Positions 1 to 6,982 of a stretch of DNA of 15,785 nt are shown here, piece by piece. The position numbers and the translations under genes were made by a program. Where the stretch lies: contig SZPE01000100.1 in the NCBI GenBank assembly GCA_030263555.1, positions 1 to 15,785 of the forward strand, written 5' to 3'. Under the pieces are notes generated by a model, which was not told where the DNA came from, ran no database searches, and saw nothing but the letters and a program-made list of their open reading frames with translations. Origin of the DNA: CFX2 sp014338005 (GTDB lineage: Bacteria > Chloroflexota > Anaerolineae > Aggregatilineales > Phototrophicaceae). The number at the start of each line of letters is the position of its first letter. Positions within the stretch are counted from its first letter, which is position 1.

Positions 1-58
1 GCCGAAACGTGATCTTTTCTTCTTCGTTGAGGTGAAACGTCCTTTTTGCCATGTTCAT
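1..58 (-). CDS. N-terminal fragment of a minus-strand gene, possibly an IS630-type transposase
   Basis: Read on the minus strand from an ATG at 58, or an in-frame ATG at 52, the frame stays open to the window edge for 19 codons. From the second methionine it begins MAKRTFHLNEEEK. Such a short basic start followed by 'L(T/N)xEE' resembles the first residues of IS630-family transposases, which begin with a helix-turn-helix region, but 19 residues cannot settle this. No strong Shine-Dalgarno sequence is visible upstream. It would be transcribed away from the VWA-FHA gene at 200. Treat the product as unknown and the ORF itself as tentative. Confidence 0.35.
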   Translation of the reverse strand, partial: MNMAKRTFHLNEEEKITFR

Positions 59-199
59 GATTCTACATCATCTCAACTGGCTTTCACTCCTCAATTAGGG
101 TAAGTCGGCGGCATGGCCGAAGCGCGCCGCCCCGATTCGCCCGCCGTTTATTGTGTTAAAATAATGCTTGCACGCCGTGAGACAAATCAGGAATAGTTT

Positions 200-1804
200 A
201 TGATGCAGGCCGACGTTTTTCTCGATCATGAAGTGCTGGCTGCCGGGCAGCCGCAGAAGCTGTATCTTATGGCCCGGCTGATGTCCGGCGCGGCATCGCC
301 AGACCGGCAGCGCCGCCCGCTCAACCTCGGCCTGGTGATTGACCGCAGCGGTTCGATGGCGGGGGATAAAATCAGTTATACCCGCCAGGCGGCCCAGTTT
401 TTGGTACAAAACCTGGGCGCGAACGATACGCTGTCCGTCGTGCTGTACCATCACGACGTTGAAGTGCTGCTGCCGCCCCAGCCGGTGGTACACAAGGATG
501 CTGTCGCGCAGCGCATCGGCGCGATCAAAACCGGCGGCACGACCAACCTGAGCGCCGGCTGGCTGGAAGGCTGCAACCTGACCGCCGCGAACCTGAAACC
601 AGACCAGCTAAACCGGGTCATCATTATGAGCGACGGCCTCGCCAACCGGGGCATTACCGAGATGTCCCGGCTGGTGGCGCTGGCGCGGCAGAAGCGCGAG
701 CAGGGCATCAGCACGACGACGATGGGGCTGGGGACGGATTTTAACGAAGACCTGCTGATGGCGATGGCCGATGCCGGCGGGGGCGCTTTTTATTTCATCG
801 AAAGCCCGGAGGTCGCGCCGCTGATTTTCCAGGAGGAGTTAAGCGGCCTGTTGAGCGTGGTGGGGCAGAACCTTGTTATTCAAGTGGAGTTTGGCGAGCA
901 TGTGGAGGCCATCACCCAGCTTAACGCTTACCCTGCCGAAACCGACGCGCGGCTGGTGTCCTACCGGGTGGGCGACGTGTTTGGCGACGAGATCAAAACG
1001 CTGGTGCTGGAACTTTCGCTTTCCGCGCTGCCGTCGGTGGGGGAGTTCGACCTGGCGCGGCTGCGCTTTGTCTACGACGAACTGCACGACGGCGGCAGCG
1101 AGCGCCGTATTATCGAAAAACCGGTGCGCGTGAAAGCCGGCCCGGCGGGCGAGCCGCTGCCCGCGCCGCAGAAGGACGTTCGACGTTCCGTGCTGCTGTT
1201 ACAGGCGGCACAGGCGCGGCGCGAAGCGATCCAGTCCGCCGACCGGGGCGATTATAAAGAAGCCTCGCAGTCCCTCCATGCGGTCGCGGATGCCATCGAG
1301 CAGTCCGGCGCGCTGGATGACGAACTAAACGAGGAACGCGACGCGCTGCGGAAACAGGCGCGCGACCTGGAAAGCGGCGCGGCATATTACGATAAATACA
1401 GCCGTAAATCTATGGCGACGCAGGCTTTTTATACCATGAGCGACTGGCACGAAGGCACGCAGAGCCTTCGCACCAGGGAGCTGGAGCGCGCCGTCAAAAA
1501 GCCGGCCATCGAGCGAAAACCCGGCGTGACGCCGGCGGCCCTGATGTGGAACAACCACCGCTTTCCCCTGGAAGGTGACTTAATCCGCGTGGGGCGGGCG
1601 GCGCAGAACGACATCGTGATTGACCGGCGCAGCGTGTCGCGTTTTCACTGCCAGATCACGCGGCGGGACGATGGGCTGGCGCTGGAAGACCTGAGCAGCA
1701 CCAACGGCACGTTCGTTAACGAGGCGCGCCTGAACGGAGCGCACGTTTTGAGCGTGGGTGACGTGGTGCGCCTGGGCGATGAGCAGGTCGTTTTCCACGA
1801 GTAG
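200..1804 (+). CDS. von Willebrand factor A domain protein with C-terminal FHA domain
   Basis: A 534-residue protein with no signal peptide or membrane segment, so probably cytoplasmic. The VWA domain (about residues 40-215) carries a complete metal-ion-dependent adhesion site: D48-x-S50-x-S52 in VIDRSGSMAG, a threonine in GGTTNLSAG near 113, and an aspartate in IIMSDG near 147. A beta-rich region and a charged helical stretch (about 330-420) follow. The last 80 residues form an FHA domain with G465-R466, S480-R481-x-H483 and the STNG motif at 500-503, all consistent with binding phosphothreonine peptides. The pairing suggests a scaffold that binds a metal-dependent partner and reads Ser/Thr-kinase phosphorylation; the partner is not visible here. 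Two ATGs (200 and 203) are adjacent and the ribosome site is weak. The domain calls are firm; the biological role is unknown. Confidence 0.93.
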   Translation: MMQADVFLDHEVLAAGQPQKLYLMARLMSGAASPDRQRRPLNLGLVIDRSGSMAGDKISYTRQAAQFLVQNLGANDTLSVVLYHHDVEVLLPPQPVVHKDAVAQRIGAIKTGGTTNLSAGWLEGCNLTAANLKPDQLNRVIIMSDGLANRGITEMSRLVALARQKREQGISTTTMGLGTDFNEDLLMAMADAGGGAFYFIESPEVAPLIFQEELSGLLSVVGQNLVIQVEFGEHVEAITQLNAYPAETDARLVSYRVGDVFGDEIKTLVLELSLSALPSVGEFDLARLRFVYDELHDGGSERRIIEKPVRVKAGPAGEPLPAPQKDVRRSVLLLQAAQARREAIQSADRGDYKEASQSLHAVADAIEQSGALDDELNEERDALRKQARDLESGAAYYDKYSRKSMATQAFYTMSDWHEGTQSLRTRELERAVKKPAIERKPGVTPAALMWNNHRFPLEGDLIRVGRAAQNDIVIDRRSVSRFHCQITRRDDGLALEDLSSTNGTFVNEARLNGAHVLSVGDVVRLGDEQVVFHE

Positions 1805-1856
1805 ATGCTTTAAAATACGCCCGGTTAATCTTCCCATAAACTGTGAGGCTTTCACG

Positions 1857-2414
1857 ATGACAGCTTACGAAACCTATCCGGTTGAGGTTGCCGGGGTCCG
1901 GCGCGAACTGCGCCTGTTTGAAATCAAACCCGGCGTGCGGATCGCCATCCTCAATATCCTGGGCGATACCGAACTGGTCGAAGCGGTGAGCAAAGAACTG
2001 GCGCTGAGGCTGCTGACGCTTGAGGCGGACGTGCTGGTGACGGCGGAAGCCAAAAGCATCCCGCTGGCGCATTCGCTGTCCCTGCACATGAATAATTTAC
2101 CCTACGTCGTGCTGCGGAAATCCTACAAGCCGTATATGGGCGATGCGCTGCAATCTGAAACGTTGAGCATCACCACCGGCGCGGCGCAAACGCTCTACTT
2201 GGACGAAAAAGATCGCGGGCTGGTGGCCGGGAAAAAAGTCATCATCGTGGACGACGTGATTTCCACCGGCAGCACGCTGCAAGGGATGCGCCTCATCATG
2301 AACAAAGCCGGAGCGCAGATCATCGCGGAGGCGGCCATCTTCACCGAAGGCGACCGCGCCGCCTGGTCGGACATTATCGCGCTCGGCCATCTGCCGGTGT
2401 GGATAAACGGCTGA
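1857..2414 (+). CDS. Adenine phosphoribosyltransferase-like PRTase
   Basis: A 186-residue type I phosphoribosyltransferase, a family that uses PRPP and a nucleobase to make a nucleotide. The PRPP-binding loop is clear at residues 131-140 (VDDVISTGST), preceded by the hydrophobic strand KKVIIV. Upstream, E64-A-K-x-I-P and the basic RKSYKPY segment at 87-93 are placed as in adenine and xanthine phosphoribosyltransferases. The ATG at 1857 is preferred over an in-frame ATG at 1758, because the latter would lie inside the VWA-FHA gene and add residues unlike the family. It follows that gene by 52 bases and could be co-transcribed. Its stop is only 14 bases from the stop of the convergent glycosyltransferase. 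Base specificity (adenine, hypoxanthine or xanthine) cannot be read from the sequence. Confidence 0.9.
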   Translation: MTAYETYPVEVAGVRRELRLFEIKPGVRIAILNILGDTELVEAVSKELALRLLTLEADVLVTAEAKSIPLAHSLSLHMNNLPYVVLRKSYKPYMGDALQSETLSITTGAAQTLYLDEKDRGLVAGKKVIIVDDVISTGSTLQGMRLIMNKAGAQIIAEAAIFTEGDRAAWSDIIALGHLPVWING

Positions 2415-2428
2415 GAGCCGCCGCGCGT

Positions 2429-4927
2429 TTAAGGCCGGAACGTCAGCATATCGTCCGGCTGCGGCTGGCCGTCCTGGAAAACCGGCAGGCGCTCCATAGA
2501 CGGCCAGCGATACCAGCCCAGCGATACCGCTTCAACCTGTTCTGCCGGCGCGGTAAATGTGTACGTGGTGACGATGGTCTGCCCCGGCTGCCAGGCCCAA
2601 GTGGGGAACTGGCCGTCGTAGGGTAGGGCGTCCTGCTGGCTCAGCAGCGTCCCATCGGCAGCTTTAAGGTGCACGAACAGCGTATAGCTGGCCTCGACCG
2701 GCATCAAAACTCGCCAGTACAGCCGCATCTCCAGCGCCTCGCCGGGGCGCAGCGACTCCGGCGAGGGATAATCCGCGCCGATCAGTTCGATGGAATCGCC
2801 AAAACGAGCGCGGATGTTAAAAGCGGGTGCGCCGGCGGTGGTGTAATGTTCCGGCTGGATGGCCGAACGTCCTACCAGCGCCCAGGTATCGAACACCGCG
2901 CCGGTTTCGGAGAGAAGCGGTCTGGCCGTTGGGCCGGGGTAAGTGTAGACGGACACGGCGAAACGGTAGCCGCCCGGCGGCGCGTCGTCGAACATCTGCA
3001 CCCAGCGCGTTTCGGTGATAATTTCGCCCGGCCTCCACATCACGGTTGGGTATAGGTAGCGTAAAATCAGTCCCTCGCTGTCCTTCTGGACGCCCCGGCT
3101 GGTATCGGCATAATCCCAGGCTTGCAGCCGCACGAAATAATCCGCGCCGGCGCGTTCGGTCAGCCGCCAGCTTAAGGTAACGGGTATCCATTGGCCGGGC
3201 GTGAGGCTTTCCGGCGCGTCCAGGGCCAGCAGTTCCAGCCGCCCGTCAAACAGCGCCAGCCGCCCGGTTGAGGCGGGCAAATCCGGCGCGTTCTGGAACG
3301 GGTTAGCGTCCGCCGTGATGACCAGCTTTCGCCCGACCAGCCAGCCCAACGCGGTGCTTAAATCCTGGCCTTCGGTGGACAGCCGCCTTTCCAGCCCTTG
3401 CGCGGCATCCAGCGACAGCGGCGGCAGGATGACGATTTCGCCGGCGTCCGGTCGGAGCAGGGCGTATTGCAGCGGCAGCCGGTCGCTTTCCGGGAAGCCG
3501 TAAGTGACGCTGGCGGTCGGGCGCAGCAGCCGGCCGGCGGGCAGGCTTTCGCCGTCCAGCGCGGCCCGCACGGTGGGGAACGCCTGCGGGCGCAGCAGCG
3601 CCGCCGCGCGGTTGGTGTTCAACTGCTCGACCGGCAGGTAAACCGGCTGTTCAGATTCCTGAATCTGGCGCAGCAGGTCGGCATAACCCAGGCCGAAATA
3701 ATAGGCCCAGCTGTAAACGCTGGTGGGGTCGTCCAGCAGGCGCGGCTGGCGATTGAAGTGATAGGCTACGTGGTCGCGCGTGCTGGCGGGCGTGAAGATG
3801 AAGGTAACCACCAGCGCCGCCGCTGCCGCCGGTCGCAGACGCCTGCTCGACCGGCGCAGCAGTTCGCCCGCGCCAAAACCCACCAGCAGGCCGAGCGGCG
3901 CGAAAATGCCGATCATACGAATCGGCTGTTCCGGCACGTTGGACAGGATGTTGGGCGCGATCATCACCAGGATGTACACCGGTGGAATGAGGCTGATGCC
4001 GTCCCGCCAGCGCCGCAGTGTGAACAGCAGCCCGGCAGCGAACAGGGCGATTTGGGCGGGGTTCAGATAGGCGGCGGTGTAGGGGTTGTACACCGGGAAA
4101 AACACCGTATCCGGGATGAAGATGGGCTGGAAGGATTTTTGAACCTGCGCCATCAGAGTCGGCGCGTCGGCCAGCGGATTAAAGCCGGGGACGGCCAGGG
4201 CTTCGATGCGGGCGGAAAGCCAGTTGGGAATCCACAGGAACATCAGCAGCCAGGGCAGCAGGGCGGCAGCGCCGCTGGCGGCCAGCAGCGCCAGGTGTTG
4301 GCGGCGCGGCCAGCGAAAAGCCCTCGCGGTGGACAGCAGCCCCAGCGCCAGCAGCAGCGCCGGCGCAAAAGCGATGCCCCCCAGGTAGAAGGTGATCGCC
4401 AGGGCGGCGAAAACACCGGCCAGCACATAATAACGCGGACGCCCGGCGCGCCAGGCCCAGGCCAGCGCCGCCGTCGCCATCATGGTGGTGAAGGGTATCC
4501 AGTTGGCGGCGTAAATCGCCCGCCCGATGATGACCGCAGGCGGCAGCGCGGCCAGCGTCATCCCGGCTGCGGCGGCGATAGTGTCGCGGTGCGGATGCCG
4601 CCGGTACAGAGCGCGGGCGGCGGCGATGGTGGCGGCCACGCCCAGCACGCTGATGAAGGCGTGGAACAGCCGCCCGGTGAACGGCGTGACGCCGGTGAAC
4701 GCCAAAAATCCGGCGCGGACGGCGGCATCAAACGGCTCCGGGATGCCCTCGAAATTCGGCAGCAGGCCGTAGCCCTGGATGAGCCGCCATGACCGCTGGA
4801 GGTTTTCGGCCTCGTCGAAGTGCAGCCCCGGCGGCATGGCAGACAGATCGGCCACGCGCAGCCAGAACGCGGCCAGCAGCGGGACGATCAGCAGCAGCGT
4901 AGAAAGGCGTCGGTTAGGTGCGAACAT
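2429..4927 (-). CDS. Multispan GT-C (GT39/ArnT-like) membrane glycosyltransferase with two C-terminal beta-rich modules
   Basis: An 832-residue minus-strand protein. The first membrane helix is residues 8-25, followed by the sequence PPGLHFDEAENLQRSW, whose acidic pair in the first external loop is the GT-C (PMT/ArnT) catalytic signature. About ten further hydrophobic helices run to roughly residue 380. Such enzymes move a sugar from a lipid-phosphate donor to protein, lipid or glycan outside the membrane. The C-terminal half is soluble and ends in two related modules (about 560-700 and 710-832). Each has a pattern close to 'LTPGQ..PVTLSWR' then 'Y..(F/V)V.L.A', 'W.PG(E/Q).I' and 'Y.F'. ATG 4927 is chosen; a TTG at 4963 would add 12 basic residues but is less usual. 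Substrate and acceptor are unknown. It stands alone, divergent from the gene at 5186. Confidence 0.93.
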   Translation of the reverse strand: MFAPNRRLSTLLLIVPLLAAFWLRVADLSAMPPGLHFDEAENLQRSWRLIQGYGLLPNFEGIPEPFDAAVRAGFLAFTGVTPFTGRLFHAFISVLGVAATIAAARALYRRHPHRDTIAAAAGMTLAALPPAVIIGRAIYAANWIPFTTMMATAALAWAWRAGRPRYYVLAGVFAALAITFYLGGIAFAPALLLALGLLSTARAFRWPRRQHLALLAASGAAALLPWLLMFLWIPNWLSARIEALAVPGFNPLADAPTLMAQVQKSFQPIFIPDTVFFPVYNPYTAAYLNPAQIALFAAGLLFTLRRWRDGISLIPPVYILVMIAPNILSNVPEQPIRMIGIFAPLGLLVGFGAGELLRRSSRRLRPAAAAALVVTFIFTPASTRDHVAYHFNRQPRLLDDPTSVYSWAYYFGLGYADLLRQIQESEQPVYLPVEQLNTNRAAALLRPQAFPTVRAALDGESLPAGRLLRPTASVTYGFPESDRLPLQYALLRPDAGEIVILPPLSLDAAQGLERRLSTEGQDLSTALGWLVGRKLVITADANPFQNAPDLPASTGRLALFDGRLELLALDAPESLTPGQWIPVTLSWRLTERAGADYFVRLQAWDYADTSRGVQKDSEGLILRYLYPTVMWRPGEIITETRWVQMFDDAPPGGYRFAVSVYTYPGPTARPLLSETGAVFDTWALVGRSAIQPEHYTTAGAPAFNIRARFGDSIELIGADYPSPESLRPGEALEMRLYWRVLMPVEASYTLFVHLKAADGTLLSQQDALPYDGQFPTWAWQPGQTIVTTYTFTAPAEQVEAVSLGWYRWPSMERLPVFQDGQPQPDDMLTFRP

Positions 4928-4965
4928 GCGCCGGAGTTTAAATGACGGCGCGCCTTCGCGCAATG

Positions 4966-4990
4966 ACCGGCCCGCGCCGGACGGGCCGGT
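4966..4990. other. Perfect 8-bp GC-rich inverted repeat between divergent genes
   Basis: The arms ACCGGCCC (4966-4973) and GGGCCGGT (4983-4990) are exact complements around a 9-base loop. The repeat lies between the start of the minus-strand glycosyltransferase and the plus-strand promoter at 5024. Neither side has a T-run, so it is not a convincing terminator. It could be a protein-binding site or a hairpin in the glycosyltransferase leader; function is unknown. Confidence 0.4.
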
Positions 4991-5023
4991 TTAAAAGGCA
5001 AGGCACGCCGCCGAAAAAAGAGG

Positions 5024-5052
5024 TTGTTCAGCGGCTTAAATCGTGCCATAAT
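5024..5052 (+). promoter_or_regulatory. Sigma-70-type promoter for the leader and gene at 5186
   Basis: The -35 candidate TTGTTC (5024-5029) and the -10 candidate CATAAT (5047-5052) are separated by exactly 17 bases. A transcript would start near 5059. It would then carry the short reading frame at 5067, the terminator hairpin at 5119-5157 and the gene at 5186. The promoter faces away from the glycosyltransferase. Confidence 0.5.
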
Positions 5053-5066
5053 ATTAAACAAGAGTG

Positions 5067-5096
5067 ATGAGGCTCGCTCTAGCGCCAGCAGCTTAA
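5067..5096 (+). CDS. Putative nine-residue leader peptide
   Basis: ATG at 5067 opens nine codons reading MRLALAPAA before TAA at 5094. It sits about eight bases after the predicted transcript start and directly ahead of the terminator at 5119. It contains four alanine codons and a rarely used AGG arginine codon. The bases GAGGCT, spanning codons 1-3 (5069-5074), are exactly complementary to AGCCTC (5117-5122), the left foot of the terminator stem. Translation could therefore switch the leader fold. There is only a weak purine-rich site (AAGAG) in front. The start 'MRL' recalls stalling peptides of macrolide-resistance leaders, but the match is three residues and may be chance. This is an inference from position. 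Confidence 0.3.
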   Translation: MRLALAPAA

Positions 5097-5118
5097 ACTG
5101 TCATCATCTGACTGATAG

Positions 5119-5157
5119 CCTCTACCTGCACCCCCTCGGTGTTGGTAGAGGTTTTTT
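5119..5157 (+). terminator. Intrinsic terminator inside the leader of the 5186 gene (attenuator candidate)
   Basis: The arms CCTCTACC (5119-5126) and GGTAGAGG (5144-5151) pair perfectly. They continue across a 2x2 internal loop into CACC/GGTG (5129-5132 with 5138-5141) and are followed by six T residues (5152-5157). The terminator lies between a promoter and the ribosome site of the downstream gene, so it would end most transcripts early unless disrupted. An alternative helix, GAGGCT (5069-5074) with AGCCTC (5117-5122), would consume the left arm. TGATGA (5065-5070) can also pair with TCATCA (5101-5106). It may instead end a small RNA of about 100 nucleotides. No known riboswitch class was recognised. 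Confidence 0.75.
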
Positions 5158-5185
5158 GCTCAGTAGGGACAGGAGGTGTATTGTC

Positions 5186-5647
5186 ATGGTGAGCATCTTC
5201 TGTATCGGCCTTCTTTTACTGCCGTTTGTGATGCTCGGTTTTTTTATACTCCGCGACCGTTTTGTCGAAAGACGCGACCGGCAAATTCTGGAAAAATCCT
5301 GGCATCTTGAACATCTCTTTAAAGAAGTCAGCGGGCAGGACCGAAAACTGACCCGGATTTATCTGCAATCTTCCGGCGGCAGCGCCTACCCCTATGACCT
5401 GTTTATGATTGAATATTCCGGGGGCGCGCACCCCACCGATACCATCTGGCTGCCGGTGCGGCATTTTTTGAACGCTGGTGATGATACCCTCAAACATATA
5501 CTGGCAGATGAACTGGCTCATCCGGGCGAGTACACCATCAAGGACTGGCAGGAAGCCGTTTACGAGTTCGTTATGCGCGAAAGGCAAAACCCCTATCAAA
5601 AGCGCCCCCCGGCGTGGAAGAGATGGCTCAAGACATTTCAGACTTAA
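5186..5647 (+). CDS. Unknown membrane-anchored protein
   Basis: A 153-residue protein whose first 24 residues form one hydrophobic helix (FCIGLLLLPFVMLGFFIL). A charged RDRFVERRDR segment follows, then a soluble domain of about 120 residues rich in charged and aromatic residues. This suggests a single-pass protein with a cytoplasmic domain. The start is well fixed: AGGAGGTG at 5171-5178 lies seven bases before ATG 5186. An in-frame upstream start at 5024 would run through the terminator and is unlikely. No family is recognised. Expression is likely gated by the leader terminator at 5119-5157. The gene downstream is a minus-strand tRNA, so it is probably monocistronic. Base composition is slightly lower in GC than the neighbours. 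Confidence 0.8.
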   Translation: MVSIFCIGLLLLPFVMLGFFILRDRFVERRDRQILEKSWHLEHLFKEVSGQDRKLTRIYLQSSGGSAYPYDLFMIEYSGGAHPTDTIWLPVRHFLNAGDDTLKHILADELAHPGEYTIKDWQEAVYEFVMRERQNPYQKRPPAWKRWLKTFQT

Positions 5648-5725
5648 TGCCAGATACACTTTCTTCGCCGCCAGATGTCCCCGGACGGCTGCTCTTGAAG
5701 TCATCATCGAAGGCTCAAACCGCCG

Positions 5726-5768
5726 AAAACAAAAAGGCCAACCTGTTAATCTTATGAAGGTTGGCCTT
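5726..5768 (-). terminator. Intrinsic terminator of tRNA-Val
   Basis: On the minus strand, immediately after the tRNA, AAGGCCAACC and GGTTGGCCTT form a perfect 10-bp stem (plus-strand 5759-5768 and 5734-5743) with a 15-base loop. A T-rich tail TTTTTGTTTT follows (complement of 5726-5735). Only one base separates the stem from the tRNA discriminator base. The plus strand has no T-run after the stem, so termination should act on the tRNA strand only. Confidence 0.85.
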
Positions 5769-5769
5769 G

Positions 5770-5843
<74 letters not shown>

Positions 5844-5870
5844 GTTTGGTGCTTGTGGATTGTGAAAAAG

Positions 5871-5899
5871 AGTATAGCATAAGGCGCGGCGGCAGGCAA
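5871..5899 (-). promoter_or_regulatory. Promoter of tRNA-Val
   Basis: On the minus strand TTGCCT (complement of 5894-5899) and TATACT (complement of 5871-5876) are spaced by 17 bases. They lie 27 bases ahead of the mature tRNA 5' end, the expected position. The same stretch is the only upstream region available to the plus-strand lipoprotein gene at 5916, so the two genes may share or compete for this segment. Confidence 0.6.
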
Positions 5900-5915
5900 G
5901 ATCGGAGTTTATCGT

Positions 5916-6692
5916 ATGCTGCGTCTTCTGTTGATTCTGCTGGTCGGCGGCTGCATCGCCCCGGCGGCCAGCACACCCGCGCCGGGCATCCCCGAGTCTG
6001 CCATCAGCGACGGCTGGCAGACCCTCGCGCCAGGGCTGGAACGCCGCATCATTGCGCCGGAAGCCGGGAACGCGCTTTCGCAGCTTCTCGTGCTGCGCTT
6101 TGACCCGGCACACTATACCTTCCGCGCGGTTTATCGCCCCGGCCAGCCGCTGAATGTCGTTCAGTGGCAGCAGGAACTGACCGGCGCGGCGGCTTTTATC
6201 AACGCCAATTTTTTCACGCCGGAGCATCAAATCCTGGGGCTGCTGGTGGCCGACGGTGCGGTTTATGGCAGCGCCTATACCGACCGGGGCGGCACGTTCG
6301 CCGTGCTGGACGGCGCGCCGCGTATTTTCGCCAACGCCAGGGCTGCTCCGGCTGGCACACCGGAGCAGGCCGTCCAGGGTTTCCCCATGCTGGTGAGGGA
6401 TGGCCTCCAGGCTTATACCAGCGCCGCGCCCGACCGCGCCACCCGCCGCACCGTCATCGGGCAGGATGCTCAGGGGCGCGTGGTGTTAATCGTCACGCCG
6501 CTGTTGGGGCTGACACTACATGACCTGAGCGCCTACCTGCCCGCCAGCGACCTCGGCCTGGTGAACGCCTTCAACCTGGACGGCGGCGGTTCGACGCTGC
6601 TGTTCCTGGCCGCCCCTGGCGAACCGGAATATTTTTTGCCCTCGCGCGATCCTGTACCGGCGGTGCTGGCGGTGTACCCGCGCGGCTCGTAA
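5916..6692 (+). CDS. Lipoprotein of the phosphodiester glycosidase (NAGPA-like) family
   Basis: A 258-residue protein with a short signal peptide ending in the lipobox LVGGC, giving a lipid-modified Cys13 and export to the outer face of the membrane. The mature part fits the phosphodiester glycosidase domain (NAGPA-type). Evidence includes FINANFF near residue 94, a G-R-V-V-L-I-V strand after RRTVIGQDAQ, and the signature NLDGGGSTLL near residue 220. Family members cleave sugar-phosphodiester bonds; in bacteria they are linked to cell-envelope glycan or spore-coat processing. The substrate here is unknown. GGAG at 5904-5907 supports ATG 5916. It is divergent from the tRNA and followed after 80 bases by the DUF4177 gene. 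Confidence 0.9.
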   Translation: MLRLLLILLVGGCIAPAASTPAPGIPESAISDGWQTLAPGLERRIIAPEAGNALSQLLVLRFDPAHYTFRAVYRPGQPLNVVQWQQELTGAAAFINANFFTPEHQILGLLVADGAVYGSAYTDRGGTFAVLDGAPRIFANARAAPAGTPEQAVQGFPMLVRDGLQAYTSAAPDRATRRTVIGQDAQGRVVLIVTPLLGLTLHDLSAYLPASDLGLVNAFNLDGGGSTLLFLAAPGEPEYFLPSRDPVPAVLAVYPRGS

Positions 6693-6730
6693 ACCGGCGT
6701 TTTATATACCGTTTGCTGGCTGTTTCCTGT

Positions 6731-6736
6731 TATAGT
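6731..6736 (+). promoter_or_regulatory. Possible -10 element ahead of the DUF4177 gene
   Basis: TATAGT sits 36 bases before the ATG at 6773, in the 80-base gap after the lipoprotein gene. No good -35 box is found at 16-18 bases, so this is a weak call. It would serve the DUF4177 gene and the FAD-type subunit that is coupled to it. Confidence 0.3.
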
Positions 6737-6772
6737 AGGGGAAAAAATAAGGCGCGGAAGGGAGCGGCACTT

Positions 6773-6979
6773 ATGCAAAAGTGGGAATATCTGGTGGTTT
6801 ATATCCAGGGGCGCGAGGTGAACCCTGAAGTGACGGACAGGAGCTTTGACGTTCACGCCAGCGCCGACAAATACACCGAACAGCTGAACAAATACGCCAG
6901 CGGCGGCTGGGAACTGATGCAGTTCGAGTGGGATGACGACAAAGGTGTGAAGGCTCTTTTTAAACGTCCGCGAGGTTAA
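6773..6979 (+). CDS. DUF4177 domain protein
   Basis: A 68-residue soluble protein matching the DUF4177 pattern. It has an initial KWEYLVVYI strand, a central 'LN.Y...GWELMQFEW' segment (about residues 38-54) and a final strand ending KALFKRP. The function of this small alpha/beta family is unknown. GGAAGGGAG (6756-6764) is eight bases ahead of ATG 6773, so the in-frame upstream extension from 6713 is rejected. Its stop at 6977-6979 directly abuts the start codons of the FAD-type subunit gene, which implies translational coupling. A functional link to the molybdenum hydroxylase is inference only. Confidence 0.85.
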   Translation: MQKWEYLVVYIQGREVNPEVTDRSFDVHASADKYTEQLNKYASGGWELMQFEWDDDKGVKALFKRPRG

Positions 6980-6982
6980 ATG

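Noticed and set aside
1..200. A complete insertion sequence at the left edge
   Set aside because: Only about 19 codons of a possible transposase start are present, and no terminal inverted repeat or target duplication is visible.
2408..2420. Small hairpin CGGCT-GAG-AGCCG at the stop of the phosphoribosyltransferase as a terminator
   Set aside because: The stem is five base pairs, overlaps the stop codon and lacks a T-run on either strand.
3398..4792. A 464-codon plus-strand open frame opposite the glycosyltransferase
   Set aside because: Its translation is rich in Gly, Arg and Gln with no domain or membrane pattern, while the minus strand encodes a clear GT-C protein. It is a GC-rich antisense shadow.
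5059..5157. A known riboswitch, T-box, 6S or SRP RNA in the leader
   Set aside because: The conserved cores of these classes (for example a GGTCAGG...GGAAGG SRP loop or the T-box TGGNACC) are absent, so only a generic leader/attenuator is claimed.
5024..5185. Extending the membrane protein upstream to 5024 in the same frame
   Set aside because: The extension would be translated through the promoter -10 and terminator hairpin, and a near-ideal ribosome site fixes the start at 5186.
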